Source: Duganella phyllosphaerae
GTDB lineage: Bacteria; Pseudomonadota; Gammaproteobacteria; Burkholderiales; Burkholderiaceae_D
Assembly: GCF_001758785.1 (NCBI RefSeq)
Contig: NZ_LROM01000090.1
Span: forward strand, 62,001-126,000
DNA length: 64,000 nt
Direction: 5' to 3'
Below are positions 28,744 through 36,690 of this stretch, piece after piece (within the stretch, counting starts at the first letter, position 1; the number at the start of each line of letters is the position of its first letter). The translations under genes were made by a program, and so were the position numbers. Under the pieces are notes generated by a model. The model saw only the letters and a program-made list of their open reading frames with translations, ran no database searches and had not been told where the DNA came from.

Positions 28744-30114
28744 TCAGACGTGCAGCAGCAGGTGCTCGCGCTCCCATGGGCTGATGACGGTCATGAATTC
28801 CTGGTGTTCGAGATCCTTGATGGCGGCGTAGACGTCGATGAAGCGCTCGCCGAGCACGGTGCGCAGCCGGTCCTCGCGGCGCAGCAGCTGCAGCGCCTCG
28901 GGCAGTCCCTGCGGCAGTTCGACGTCGAGGTCGTAAGCGCTGTCGGTGGTCATGGCCGTGGGCTCGATCTGGTCGATCATGCCCAGGTAGCCGCAGGCCA
29001 GCGTGACGGCCAGCGCCAGGTACGGGTTGGCGTCGGCGCCAATGATGCGGTTTTCCACGCGGCGGTCGTTCACGCCGGACTCCGGCACGCGGAAACCGAC
29101 GGTGCGGTTGTCCATGCCCCACTGGATGTTGATCGGCGCGGCCGTGTGGCGCACGATGCGGCGGTACGAATTGACGTACGGTGCGACGATGGCCATCGCC
29201 GACGGCATGTAGCGCTGCAGGCCGCCGATGTAGTGCTTGAAGATCGGCGCGGCCGAGCCGTCGTCGGCGCTGAAGATGTTCCTGCCGGTTTTGATATCGA
29301 CCACGCTCTGGTGCACGTGCATCGCCGATCCGGGTTCGCCGGCCATCGGCTTGGCCATGAAGGTGGCGTACATATCGTGCTTGAGCGCCGCCTCGCGCAA
29401 GGTGCGCTTGAAGAAGAACACCTTGTCGGCCAGGCCCAGCGGATCGCCGTGCAGGAAGTTGATTTCCATCTGGCCTGCGCCGATTTCGTGGATCAGGGTA
29501 TCGACGTCGAGGTTCATCGTTTCGCAGTAGTCGTAGATGTCCTCGAACAGCGGGTCGAACTCGTTGACGGCGTCGATGCTGTACACCTGGCGGCTGGTTT
29601 CGGCGCGGCCGCTGCGGCCGATCGGCGGGCGCAGTGGCAGGTCGGGATCGGTGTTCTTGGCGGTGAGGTAGAACTCAAGTTCAGGTGCGACCACCGGCTT
29701 CCAGCCACGGTCCGCGTAGAGCTTGAGCACCCGGCGCAGCACCGAGCGCGGCGCGAAGTCCACCAGGCGGCCATCGGCAAAATAACAGTCGTGGATGACC
29801 TGCGCGGTAGGGTCGCTGGCCCACGGCACCATGGTGATGGTGGTGGGATCGGCCTTGAGGATCATGTCGCGGTCGGTGCTGGAAATGGCGCGGTCGTAGG
29901 CCGCATCATCGACCGGGTAATTGCCGGTGACGGTCATGCCCAGTACCGCTTCCGGGATGCGCATGCCGCGCTCCTGGGTGAATTTTCCGCGCGGGAGGAT
30001 CTTCCCGCGCGCCACGCCGGTCAGGTCAGGCACCAGGCATTCGATCTCGGTGACGTGCTTTTCATTGAGCCACACGTCCATGTCGGTGTAGGTGAAGTTT
30101 TCGCGTATAGCCAT
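28744..30114 (-). CDS. puuA: Glutamine synthetase family protein (gamma-glutamylpolyamine synthetase type), copy 2
   Basis: 456 residues. GS motifs: VAPELEFYLTAKN, GAGQMEINFLHGDPLGLAD, KPMAGEPGSAMHVHQS, NDRRVENRIIGADANPYLA. It begins MAIRENFTYTDMDVWLNEK and is nearly colinear with copy 3 at 35243. The likely reaction is ATP-dependent gamma-glutamylation of putrescine. It starts 17 bases after the PuuD-like gene, within the same operon. Amine specificity of the three paralogues cannot be told from sequence. Confidence 0.88.
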   Translation of the reverse strand: MAIRENFTYTDMDVWLNEKHVTEIECLVPDLTGVARGKILPRGKFTQERGMRIPEAVLGMTVTGNYPVDDAAYDRAISSTDRDMILKADPTTITMVPWASDPTAQVIHDCYFADGRLVDFAPRSVLRRVLKLYADRGWKPVVAPELEFYLTAKNTDPDLPLRPPIGRSGRAETSRQVYSIDAVNEFDPLFEDIYDYCETMNLDVDTLIHEIGAGQMEINFLHGDPLGLADKVFFFKRTLREAALKHDMYATFMAKPMAGEPGSAMHVHQSVVDIKTGRNIFSADDGSAAPIFKHYIGGLQRYMPSAMAIVAPYVNSYRRIVRHTAAPINIQWGMDNRTVGFRVPESGVNDRRVENRIIGADANPYLALAVTLACGYLGMIDQIEPTAMTTDSAYDLDVELPQGLPEALQLLRREDRLRTVLGERFIDVYAAIKDLEHQEFMTVISPWEREHLLLHV

Positions 30115-30131
30115 CAGATCTCTCCGGAGTT

Positions 30132-30890
30132 TTATTTAATTCTGGTTTTTTTATAGTGCCGGCAGGCGTCACCGAACGCCTGCAGCAGCTTCAGGGAATC
30201 CGGGTTGTCCATCAGTTTCCATTCAGGGTGCCACTGTACCGCGAGCGTAAATCCGGTGGCGTCCCGCACGCGGTAGGCCTCCACCAGTCCGTCAGCGGCG
30301 CGGGCCTCTACTGCCAGCCTTGGCGCCAGCTGATCGAGGCCCTGGCCATGCAGCGAATTGACCATGATGCGGTCCACGCCACCCAAGGCGCGCGCCAGTA
30401 CGCCGCCAGGTTCCACCTGCACATGGTGGATAGGCGCGTACTGCTCTTCCATCGTGTGACCCTTGTGTTCGCGGTGGTCGCTCATGCCGGCCACGCTGTG
30501 CACCGACTGGTGCAGCGTGCCGCCCAGCGCCACGTTCACTTCCTGGAAGCCCCGGCAAATCGCCAGCAGCGGGATACCACGCTCGATGGCGGCGCGGATC
30601 AGCGGCAAGGTGGTGGCGTCGCGCGCGGCGTCGAGCGGCAGCGCCGGATCGAGCACCGCCTGGCCGTACAGGCCCGCGTGCACATTCGATGGTGAACCGG
30701 TGAGCAGGATGCCGTCGGCCAGGTCGAGCAGCGCCTCGAAGTCGGTGGCCTCGCCCAGCGCCGGCATGATCAAAGGTGCGCAGCGGGCGCCGTCGGCGAC
30801 GGCAGCGACGTACTTGAACTGCGCGGTGTGGGCGGCGTGCAGGCCAACCGGATTGACGCAGGCGGGGACGAGAACGATGGGGCTGCGCAT
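30132..30890 (-). CDS. puuD: Gamma-glutamyl-gamma-aminobutyrate hydrolase family protein
   Basis: 252 residues, class I glutamine amidotransferase-like fold. The nucleophile Cys is in LLAICRGFQEVNVALGG near residue 115, with HQSVHSVAG following; the His/Glu pair is in LAVQWHPEWK near residue 222. PuuD releases GABA from gamma-Glu-GABA. It is the first gene of the minus-strand polyamine run and is divergent from the MFS gene across 111 bases. Confidence 0.93.
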   Translation of the reverse strand: MRSPIVLVPACVNPVGLHAAHTAQFKYVAAVADGARCAPLIMPALGEATDFEALLDLADGILLTGSPSNVHAGLYGQAVLDPALPLDAARDATTLPLIRAAIERGIPLLAICRGFQEVNVALGGTLHQSVHSVAGMSDHREHKGHTMEEQYAPIHHVQVEPGGVLARALGGVDRIMVNSLHGQGLDQLAPRLAVEARAADGLVEAYRVRDATGFTLAVQWHPEWKLMDNPDSLKLLQAFGDACRHYKKTRIK

Positions 30891-31001
30891 ATTGGTCTAT
30901 GAAATATGAAGCAGGTTTGATCATAAGCCTAATTTGGTATGATTGCCATTACTGCTACTTGACCCAGCTTAAAGTCTGCTCCGCATGACCGCTTCAACCC
31001 C
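30891..31001. promoter_or_regulatory. Divergent promoter region between puuD and MFS gene
   Basis: 111 bases must contain both promoters. ATTTGGTA at 30932-30939 repeats the half-site of the perfect palindrome upstream of GS-like copy 3 (36653-36672), which suggests a shared regulator, but the second arm here is degenerate. No clear -10/-35 pair was assigned. Confidence 0.4.
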
Positions 31002-32144
31002 ATGAAAAACCTGCCGTGGCGCGACTTCATCGCGCTCGTTGCCAGCATCGGCGTGGTCGGCCTGGGGCTCGGCGCGACCATCCCGCTTACCGCCCTGCGC
31101 CTCGACCAGCGCGGCATCGGCACCGACATCATCGGCGTGATCACCGCCGTCAGCGCACTGGGCATCCTGGCCGTGACGCCGTTCGTTTCGCGCTGGGTGA
31201 CGCGCCATGGTGCGCGCACGTGCATGATCGCGGCGATTATCGTCGGTGGGCTGTCCACCGCGCTGATGGAAACCACGTCCGATTTATTCGCCTGGGCGCT
31301 GCTGCGCTTTGTCTTCGGCGCTTGCATGGGCGTGCTGTTTACCGTGGGCGAGGCGTGGGTCAACCACCTTGCGCCGGGTAACGCACGCGGGCGCGTGGTG
31401 GCCATGTACACCACCGCTTTTACGCTGTTCCAGCTGGTCGGGCCAGCGCTGGTGGCGGCGGTGGAAGATAAAATCACCTGGGCCTTTGCCGCCGCCGGCG
31501 CGCTGTTCTTGCTGGCGCTGCCCGGCATGGCGCTGATACGCGGCGACGCGCAATCCGACGACGAAGACGAAGCACAGGCGCCGTGGCGCACGGTGCTGCC
31601 GCAGATGCCGATGATCGCCATGGGCGCGGCGTTTTTCGCGCTGTTCGACACCCTGGCTTTGAGCCTGCTGCCGCTGTACGCGATGCGCCAGGGTATCGCC
31701 ACCGAGCTGGCGCTGCTGTCGGCCACGGTGGTGCTGGCGGGCGACACGGTGCTGCAATTCCCGTTCGGCTGGCTGGCCGACCGCTACGGGCGGCGCCGCG
31801 TGCATACCGGCTGCGGCATCGCCGTGTGCGTGCTGCTGCCGGTGCTGCCGTTTGCGGCGGGCACGGCGTGGTTGTGGTGGACGGTGTTATTGATGCTCGG
31901 TGCGGCGGCGGGGGCGATCTACATGCTGTCGATCGTGGCGTGCGGCCAGCGGTTTACCGGCGCCAGGCTGGTGGCGGCCAGTGCCATCCTCAACGCCAGC
32001 TGGGGCGTGACCAGCAGCGGCGGGCCGCTGGTCACCGGGGTGCTGATGCACTCGGTAGGGATCAATGCGCTGCCGGCAGTGATGTGGTGCGGCGCGGCGA
32101 CCTTCGTCGCCTGCGCATGGTGGGAGTATCGCCGGATTCCTTAG
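31002..32144 (+). CDS. MFS transporter
   Basis: 380 residues with about 12 hydrophobic helices. The helix 2-3 loop has FVSRWVTRHGAR, and the region after helix 8 has FGWLADRYGRRRVH, the standard MFS signature. It resembles small sugar/drug-type exporters (YcaD-like). Substrate unknown. The position, divergent from the polyamine catabolic genes and beside the Pot permeases, suggests a polyamine or amine function, but this is only context. Confidence 0.85.
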   Translation: MKNLPWRDFIALVASIGVVGLGLGATIPLTALRLDQRGIGTDIIGVITAVSALGILAVTPFVSRWVTRHGARTCMIAAIIVGGLSTALMETTSDLFAWALLRFVFGACMGVLFTVGEAWVNHLAPGNARGRVVAMYTTAFTLFQLVGPALVAAVEDKITWAFAAAGALFLLALPGMALIRGDAQSDDEDEAQAPWRTVLPQMPMIAMGAAFFALFDTLALSLLPLYAMRQGIATELALLSATVVLAGDTVLQFPFGWLADRYGRRRVHTGCGIAVCVLLPVLPFAAGTAWLWWTVLLMLGAAAGAIYMLSIVACGQRFTGARLVAASAILNASWGVTSSGGPLVTGVLMHSVGINALPAVMWCGAATFVACAWWEYRRIP

Positions 32145-32148
32145 AACC

Positions 32149-32994
32149 TTAATCTTTACCGGCGTTGGAAATCTGCTTATGACGCAGCCGCTCGGCGCGG
32201 GCGATGTACAAGCTCGATGCGATCACACCAATGGACACGACCAGGATGGTCAGCGCCGCCACCGCATTCACGCGCGGATCGAGCCCCAGCCGCGCGCGCG
32301 AGAAGATCACGATCGGCATGGTCGATGAGCCGGGGCCGGACAGGAAGGCCGACAGCACCACGTCGTCGAGCGACAGCGTGAACGTCAGCAGCCAGGCCGA
32401 ACCCAGCGCCTGCTTGATGTTGGGCAGCGTGACCAGGAAGAACACCTGGTACGGCCGGCAGCCGAGGTCCATTGCCGCTTCTTCGAGCGACTTGCTCATA
32501 TCCTGCAGGCGCGATTGCACCACCACCGCCGCGTAGGCCATACCCAGCAGCGTGTGGCCGATCCAGATCGTGGTCAGGCCGCGTTCCGGAAAGCCGAACG
32601 CCTTTTGCACCGAGACCAGCATGAGCAGCAGCGACAGGCCGATGATCACTTCGGGCATCACCAGCGGCGCGCTGACCATGCCGGCGAACACTGTGCGCCC
32701 GGTAAAACGGCGGTAGCGATCGAGCACGAAGGCGGCAAAGGTGCCCAGCACCACCGAGGCGAAGGCCGTAAACACCGCAATGCGCAGCGACAGTCCCAGG
32801 CCGTTGATGATTTCCGTATCCTGCATCAGCGCCGCGTACCACTGCAGCGAAAAGCCGCTCCACACCATGTCCTGGCGCGAGCTGTTAAACGAAAACACCA
32901 CCAGCACCACGATGGGCAGGTACAGGAACAAGTACCCCAGCGACAACCAGCCGCGCCCGAACCAGCGCTGCATGAAACTCGTATTGGTTTTCAT
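32149..32994 (-). CDS. potI: Spermidine/putrescine ABC transporter permease PotI-like
   Basis: 281 residues, six predicted helices. The EAA-type cytoplasmic loop is EEAAMDLGCRPYQVFFLVTLP near residues 190-210. It forms the membrane channel with PotH. It overlaps the potH stop by 4 bases (ATGA) and is the last gene of the pot run, converging with the MFS gene 4 bases away. Confidence 0.92.
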   Translation of the reverse strand: MKTNTSFMQRWFGRGWLSLGYLFLYLPIVVLVVFSFNSSRQDMVWSGFSLQWYAALMQDTEIINGLGLSLRIAVFTAFASVVLGTFAAFVLDRYRRFTGRTVFAGMVSAPLVMPEVIIGLSLLLMLVSVQKAFGFPERGLTTIWIGHTLLGMAYAAVVVQSRLQDMSKSLEEAAMDLGCRPYQVFFLVTLPNIKQALGSAWLLTFTLSLDDVVLSAFLSGPGSSTMPIVIFSRARLGLDPRVNAVAALTILVVSIGVIASSLYIARAERLRHKQISNAGKD

Positions 32995-33884
32995 CGGCTG
33001 TCCTCCTGCTCTGCCTTGTATTTGTTGAAGATCGCCATCGGCACCAGGATCAGCATGATCACCACCACCGTCACGGCAGACGCCAGCGGCCAGTCGTTAT
33101 TGGTGAAGAATTCGTCCCACAGCTGGCGGCCGATCATCAGGGTCTCGGGGCCGCCCAGCAGCTCGGGGATCACGTACTCGCCCACCGACGGAATGAATAC
33201 CAGCATCGAGCCGGCGATGATGCCGGACTTCGACAGCGGCACCGTCACGCGCCAGAAGGCCTGGAACGGCGTGGCGCCCAGGTCGGCCGCAGCCTCCAGG
33301 AAGCGCACGTCCATTTTCACCAGGTTGGCGTACAGCGGCAGGATCATGAATGGCAAATACGCGTACGTCATGCCGATGATCAGCGAGAACTGGGTGTTCA
33401 TCAGGTGCAGCGGCTCGGCAATCGCCCCAATGCTGATCAGGAAGTTGTTGAGGATGCCGTTATTGGCCAGGATGCCCTTCCACGCGTAGATCCGCAGCAG
33501 GAACGAGGTCCAGAACGGCATCATCACCAGCATCAGCAGCACCGGCCGGATGGTTGGTTTGGCGCGCGCCATGAAGTAGGCGAACGGGTAGCCGATGAAC
33601 AGGCACAGCGCGGTGGTGATCGCGGCGAACTTGAGCGAACTGAGATAGGTCAGCACGTACAGGTCGTCCTGCAGGATGAACAGGTAGTTCGAGATCTTGA
33701 CCTTGAGCGTCATCACGCCGTCGGCCACCGTCACCAGCGTGCCGAACGGGTCGCCCACGTCGGCTTCCGCAAAGCTGATGCGCAGCACGATCAGGAACGG
33801 CACCAAAAAGGCGAACGTGAGCCACAGCGACGGCACGGCAATGACGAAGCGGCGCCCCGTGAAAAAATGCTTGAAGAGGTTCAT
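32991..33884 (-). CDS. potH: Spermidine/putrescine ABC transporter permease PotH-like
   Basis: 297 residues, six predicted helices. VPSLWLTFAFLVPFLIVLRISFAE forms the first helix region (residues 13-36). The EAA loop is EAAADLGATPFQAFWRVTVP near residue 205. Partner of PotI in the inner membrane. It lies 9 bases from the potG stop. Confidence 0.92.
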   Translation of the reverse strand: MNLFKHFFTGRRFVIAVPSLWLTFAFLVPFLIVLRISFAEADVGDPFGTLVTVADGVMTLKVKISNYLFILQDDLYVLTYLSSLKFAAITTALCLFIGYPFAYFMARAKPTIRPVLLMLVMMPFWTSFLLRIYAWKGILANNGILNNFLISIGAIAEPLHLMNTQFSLIIGMTYAYLPFMILPLYANLVKMDVRFLEAAADLGATPFQAFWRVTVPLSKSGIIAGSMLVFIPSVGEYVIPELLGGPETLMIGRQLWDEFFTNNDWPLASAVTVVVIMLILVPMAIFNKYKAEQEDSR

Positions 33885-33893
33885 GGCCGCGCC

Positions 33894-35021
33894 CTAGCTG
33901 GTGAGCACCACGACATCGGCGCCGTCCCACCACGCATAGACGCGCTGGTCGCGCTTGAGCGCGTCGGCGTCGTGGCGGGCGGCGTTGGTGCGCGACACCT
34001 TGATGCTCATACCGGTGTCGAGCTGCACGTGGTACAGCGTCTCGTTGCCGAAATAGGCCAGCGCGGTAATCGTGCCCTGCACGCAGTTGTAGCCATGTTC
34101 GCTGGCGTTGGCGCGCTGCTCGAGGGTGGGCGCCTCGGCCTGCACCGCGATCTTCTCTGGCCGCACGGCCACCGCCACCGGCATGCCCATGGTGCCGGTG
34201 ATGCCGTGGGTGATGTAGTGGCGCCCTTCCGGCGTATCGATGATCACGTGGTCCGGTTCGTCGACGGTGACGCTGCCGTTGAACAGGTTGACGCTGCCAA
34301 TGAAGTCGGCAACGAAGCGGCAATTCGGCGTCTCGTAGATTTCTTCAGGTGCGCCCACCTGCAAAATGCGACCGGCGCTCATGACGGCGATACGGGTGGC
34401 CATGCTCATCGCTTCGTCCTGGTCGTGGGTGACCATCACGCAGGTCACGCCCACTTCCTCGATGATGGACACGAGCTCCATCTGGGTGCGCTCACGCAGT
34501 TTTTTGTCGAGCGCGCCGAGCGGCTCGTCGAGCAGCAGCAGCTGCGGGCGCTTGGCCAGGCTGCGCGCCAGCGCCACGCGTTGCTGCTGGCCGCCGGACA
34601 GCTGGTGCGGCTTGCGTTTGCCGTATTCGGATAGCTGCACCAGCGCCAGCATTTTCTCGACGCGGGCGGCGATTTCATCTTTCGGCAAACCATCGCGGCG
34701 CAGGCCGAAAGCGATGTTATCCCATACCGACAGGTGCGGGAACAGCGCGTACGACTGGAACATCATGTTGATGGGCCGCTGGTACGGTGGCACGCCGACG
34801 ATGTCCTGGCCGGCCAGGATGATCTCGCCGGCGGTGGGGGTCTCGAAACCGGCCAGCATGCGCAGCAGCGTCGATTTGCCACAGCCCGAGCTGCCGAGCA
34901 GTGCGAAGATCTCGCCCTTGTTGATCGCCACGGAGACATCATTGACGGCGCGTACGCCATCAAAGTCCTTGACGAGGTTGCGGATCAGGAGAAAAGGTTC
35001 AGCAGCTCGCTCTGGGGTCAT
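33894..35021 (-). CDS. potG: Spermidine/putrescine ABC transporter ATP-binding protein PotG-like
   Basis: 375 residues. Walker A LLGSSGCGKSTLL near residue 41, ABC signature QLSGGQQQRVALARSL near 138, Walker B LLLLDEPLGALD, and H-loop VTHDQDEAMSMA. The C-terminal TOBE domain (from about residue 285, VAVRPEKIAV) is regulatory. The gene starts the pot run. No substrate-binding PotF gene is found on either side, so the binding protein must be encoded elsewhere. Confidence 0.93.
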   Translation of the reverse strand: MTPERAAEPFLLIRNLVKDFDGVRAVNDVSVAINKGEIFALLGSSGCGKSTLLRMLAGFETPTAGEIILAGQDIVGVPPYQRPINMMFQSYALFPHLSVWDNIAFGLRRDGLPKDEIAARVEKMLALVQLSEYGKRKPHQLSGGQQQRVALARSLAKRPQLLLLDEPLGALDKKLRERTQMELVSIIEEVGVTCVMVTHDQDEAMSMATRIAVMSAGRILQVGAPEEIYETPNCRFVADFIGSVNLFNGSVTVDEPDHVIIDTPEGRHYITHGITGTMGMPVAVAVRPEKIAVQAEAPTLEQRANASEHGYNCVQGTITALAYFGNETLYHVQLDTGMSIKVSRTNAARHDADALKRDQRVYAWWDGADVVVLTS

Positions 35022-35080
35022 ATTGTGTAAATATTAATGGTGCCAATTAGAGAACAGAAATGTAACCACTGTCGGACAAG

Positions 35081-35177
35081 CCGTCATCCTCGCGCATGCG
35101 GGGATCCATAGACCGCGTAATCGGATACTCAGTATGGATTCCCGCTTGCGCGGCGGTCCGCCGATGCGGAATGACGA
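35081..35177. repeat. REP/REPIN-like inverted repeat, copy 3 (degenerate)
   Basis: Left unit CCGTCATCCTCGCGCATGCG with GGGATCCATA; right unit starts TATGGATTCCCGCTTGCG and ends GGAATGACGA, but contains an extra CGGCGGTCCGCCGA insert that forms its own small hairpin. It lies between potG and GS-like copy 3. Confidence 0.75.
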
Positions 35178-35242
35178 CTCATCGGGCAGCGACATGTCGT
35201 CCGCATCCGATTTTTCGAACCCATGATTATAAATGCAGCGCT

Positions 35243-36613
35243 TCAAACATGTAGCAACAAGTGTTCCCGCTCCCACGGGCTGATCACGGTCATGAACTCC
35301 TGGTGCTCGAGTTCCTTGATCGCCGTATAGACGTCGATGAAGCGCTCGCCCAGTATGTCGCGCAAGCGGTCTTCGCGGCGCAGGCCTTCGAGCGCCTGTG
35401 GCAGGCCCTGCGGCAGTTCGTGGTCGTGGTCGTAGGCGCTGCCGGTGATCATCGGCGACGGGTCGATCTGATCGACCATGCCCAGGTAGCCGCACGCCAG
35501 CGTGACGGCCATGGCCAGGTAGGGGTTGGCGTCGGCGCCGATGATGCGGTTTTCCACGCGCCGCTGGCCGGTGCCGGAAATCGGGATGCGGAAGCCCACG
35601 GTGCGGTTGTCGATGCCCCACTGGACGTTGATCGGTGCGGCCGTGTGGCGCACCATGCGCCGGTACGAATTGACGTACGGCGCCAGGATCGCCATCGCCG
35701 CCGGCGTGTAGCGCTGCAGGCCGCCGATGTAGTGGCGGAAGTGCTGCGACGACGCGCCGTCGGCATCGGTAAAGATATTGCGGCCCGTGGCCAGGTCGTT
35801 CACGCTTTGGTGCACGTGCATGGCCGAGCCCGGCTCGCCCGCCATGGGCTTGGCCATGAAGGTGGCGTACATCGAGTGCTTGAGCGCGGCCTCGCGCAAG
35901 GTGCGCTTGAAGTAGAACAGGTTGTCGGCCAGGGCCAGCGCGTCGCCGTGCTGGAAATTGATGCCCATCTGGCCGGCGCCCGTTTCGTGGATCAGCGTAT
36001 CGACGTCGAGGTTCATCAGCGCGCAGTAGTCGTAGATATCCTCGAACAGCGGATCGAACTCGTTGACGGCGTCGATGCTGTACACCTGGCGGCTGGTTTC
36101 GGCGCGACCGCTGCGGCCTACCGGCGCGCGCAGCGGCAGGTCGGGGTCGATGTTTTTCTCGGTGAGGTAGAACTCGAGTTCCGGTCCCACCACGGCCTGC
36201 CAGCCACGGTCCGCGTACAGCTTGAGCACGCGGCGCAGCACCGAGCGCGGTGCGTAATCGACCAGGGTGCCATCGGAAAAGTAGCAGTCGTGGATCACCT
36301 GCGCGGTGGGATCCTGCGCCCACGGCACGGTGGTGATGCTGCCGGGGTCCGCGCGCAGGATCATGTCGCGGTCGGTGGACGAGATGGCGCGGTCGTAGGC
36401 AGCGTTGGCGGTGGGGTAGTTGCCGGTGACGGTCATGCCCAGCACCGCTTCGGGGATGCGCATGCCGCGGTCTTGCGTAAATTTCGCACGCGGCAGGATT
36501 TTGCCACGTGCCACACCTGTCAGATCAGGTACCAGGCATTCGATTTCAGTGACGCGGTTCTCGTTGAGCCACGCGTCCATATCGGCGTCTGAGAAGTTTT
36601 CACGAAGTGACAT
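35243..36613 (-). CDS. puuA: Glutamine synthetase family protein (gamma-glutamylpolyamine synthetase type), copy 3
   Basis: 456 residues. It starts MSLRENFSDADMDAWLNEN, colinear with copy 2. Metal and substrate motifs: VGPELEFYLTEKN, GAGQMGINFQHGDAL, KPMAGEPGSAMHVHQS, QRRVENRIIGADANPYLA. In the GAGQMEIN motif this copy has Gly in place of the Glu seen in copies 1 and 2, a residue normally near the active-site metal, so altered activity is possible. The start at 36613 is chosen for GAGAG upstream and alignment with copy 2; TTG at 36637 also opens the frame. A perfect palindrome lies 40 bases upstream. Confidence 0.88.
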   Translation of the reverse strand: MSLRENFSDADMDAWLNENRVTEIECLVPDLTGVARGKILPRAKFTQDRGMRIPEAVLGMTVTGNYPTANAAYDRAISSTDRDMILRADPGSITTVPWAQDPTAQVIHDCYFSDGTLVDYAPRSVLRRVLKLYADRGWQAVVGPELEFYLTEKNIDPDLPLRAPVGRSGRAETSRQVYSIDAVNEFDPLFEDIYDYCALMNLDVDTLIHETGAGQMGINFQHGDALALADNLFYFKRTLREAALKHSMYATFMAKPMAGEPGSAMHVHQSVNDLATGRNIFTDADGASSQHFRHYIGGLQRYTPAAMAILAPYVNSYRRMVRHTAAPINVQWGIDNRTVGFRIPISGTGQRRVENRIIGADANPYLAMAVTLACGYLGMVDQIDPSPMITGSAYDHDHELPQGLPQALEGLRREDRLRDILGERFIDVYTAIKELEHQEFMTVISPWEREHLLLHV

Positions 36614-36652
36614 GTTCGCTCTCATGGTGGTGATCAAGCGATCGGTGGTCTA

Positions 36653-36672
36653 ATTTACCATATTTGGTAAAT
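36653..36672. promoter_or_regulatory. Palindromic operator candidate upstream of GS-like copy 3
   Basis: ATTTACCA-TATT-TGGTAAAT is a perfect palindrome with 8-base arms, 40-59 bases before the GS-like gene start and 19 bases beyond the nasA stop. The half-site ATTTGGTA recurs before puuD (30932-30939). It looks like the target of a dimeric repressor or activator; the protein is not identified. Confidence 0.6.
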
Positions 36673-36690
36673 AGTTAAACCCTCGCCTGA

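Noticed and set aside
35034-36323. A 429-codon minus-strand frame inside GS-like copy 3.
   Set aside because: It overlaps the GS gene in another frame, has biased composition, and runs into the REP-like repeat.
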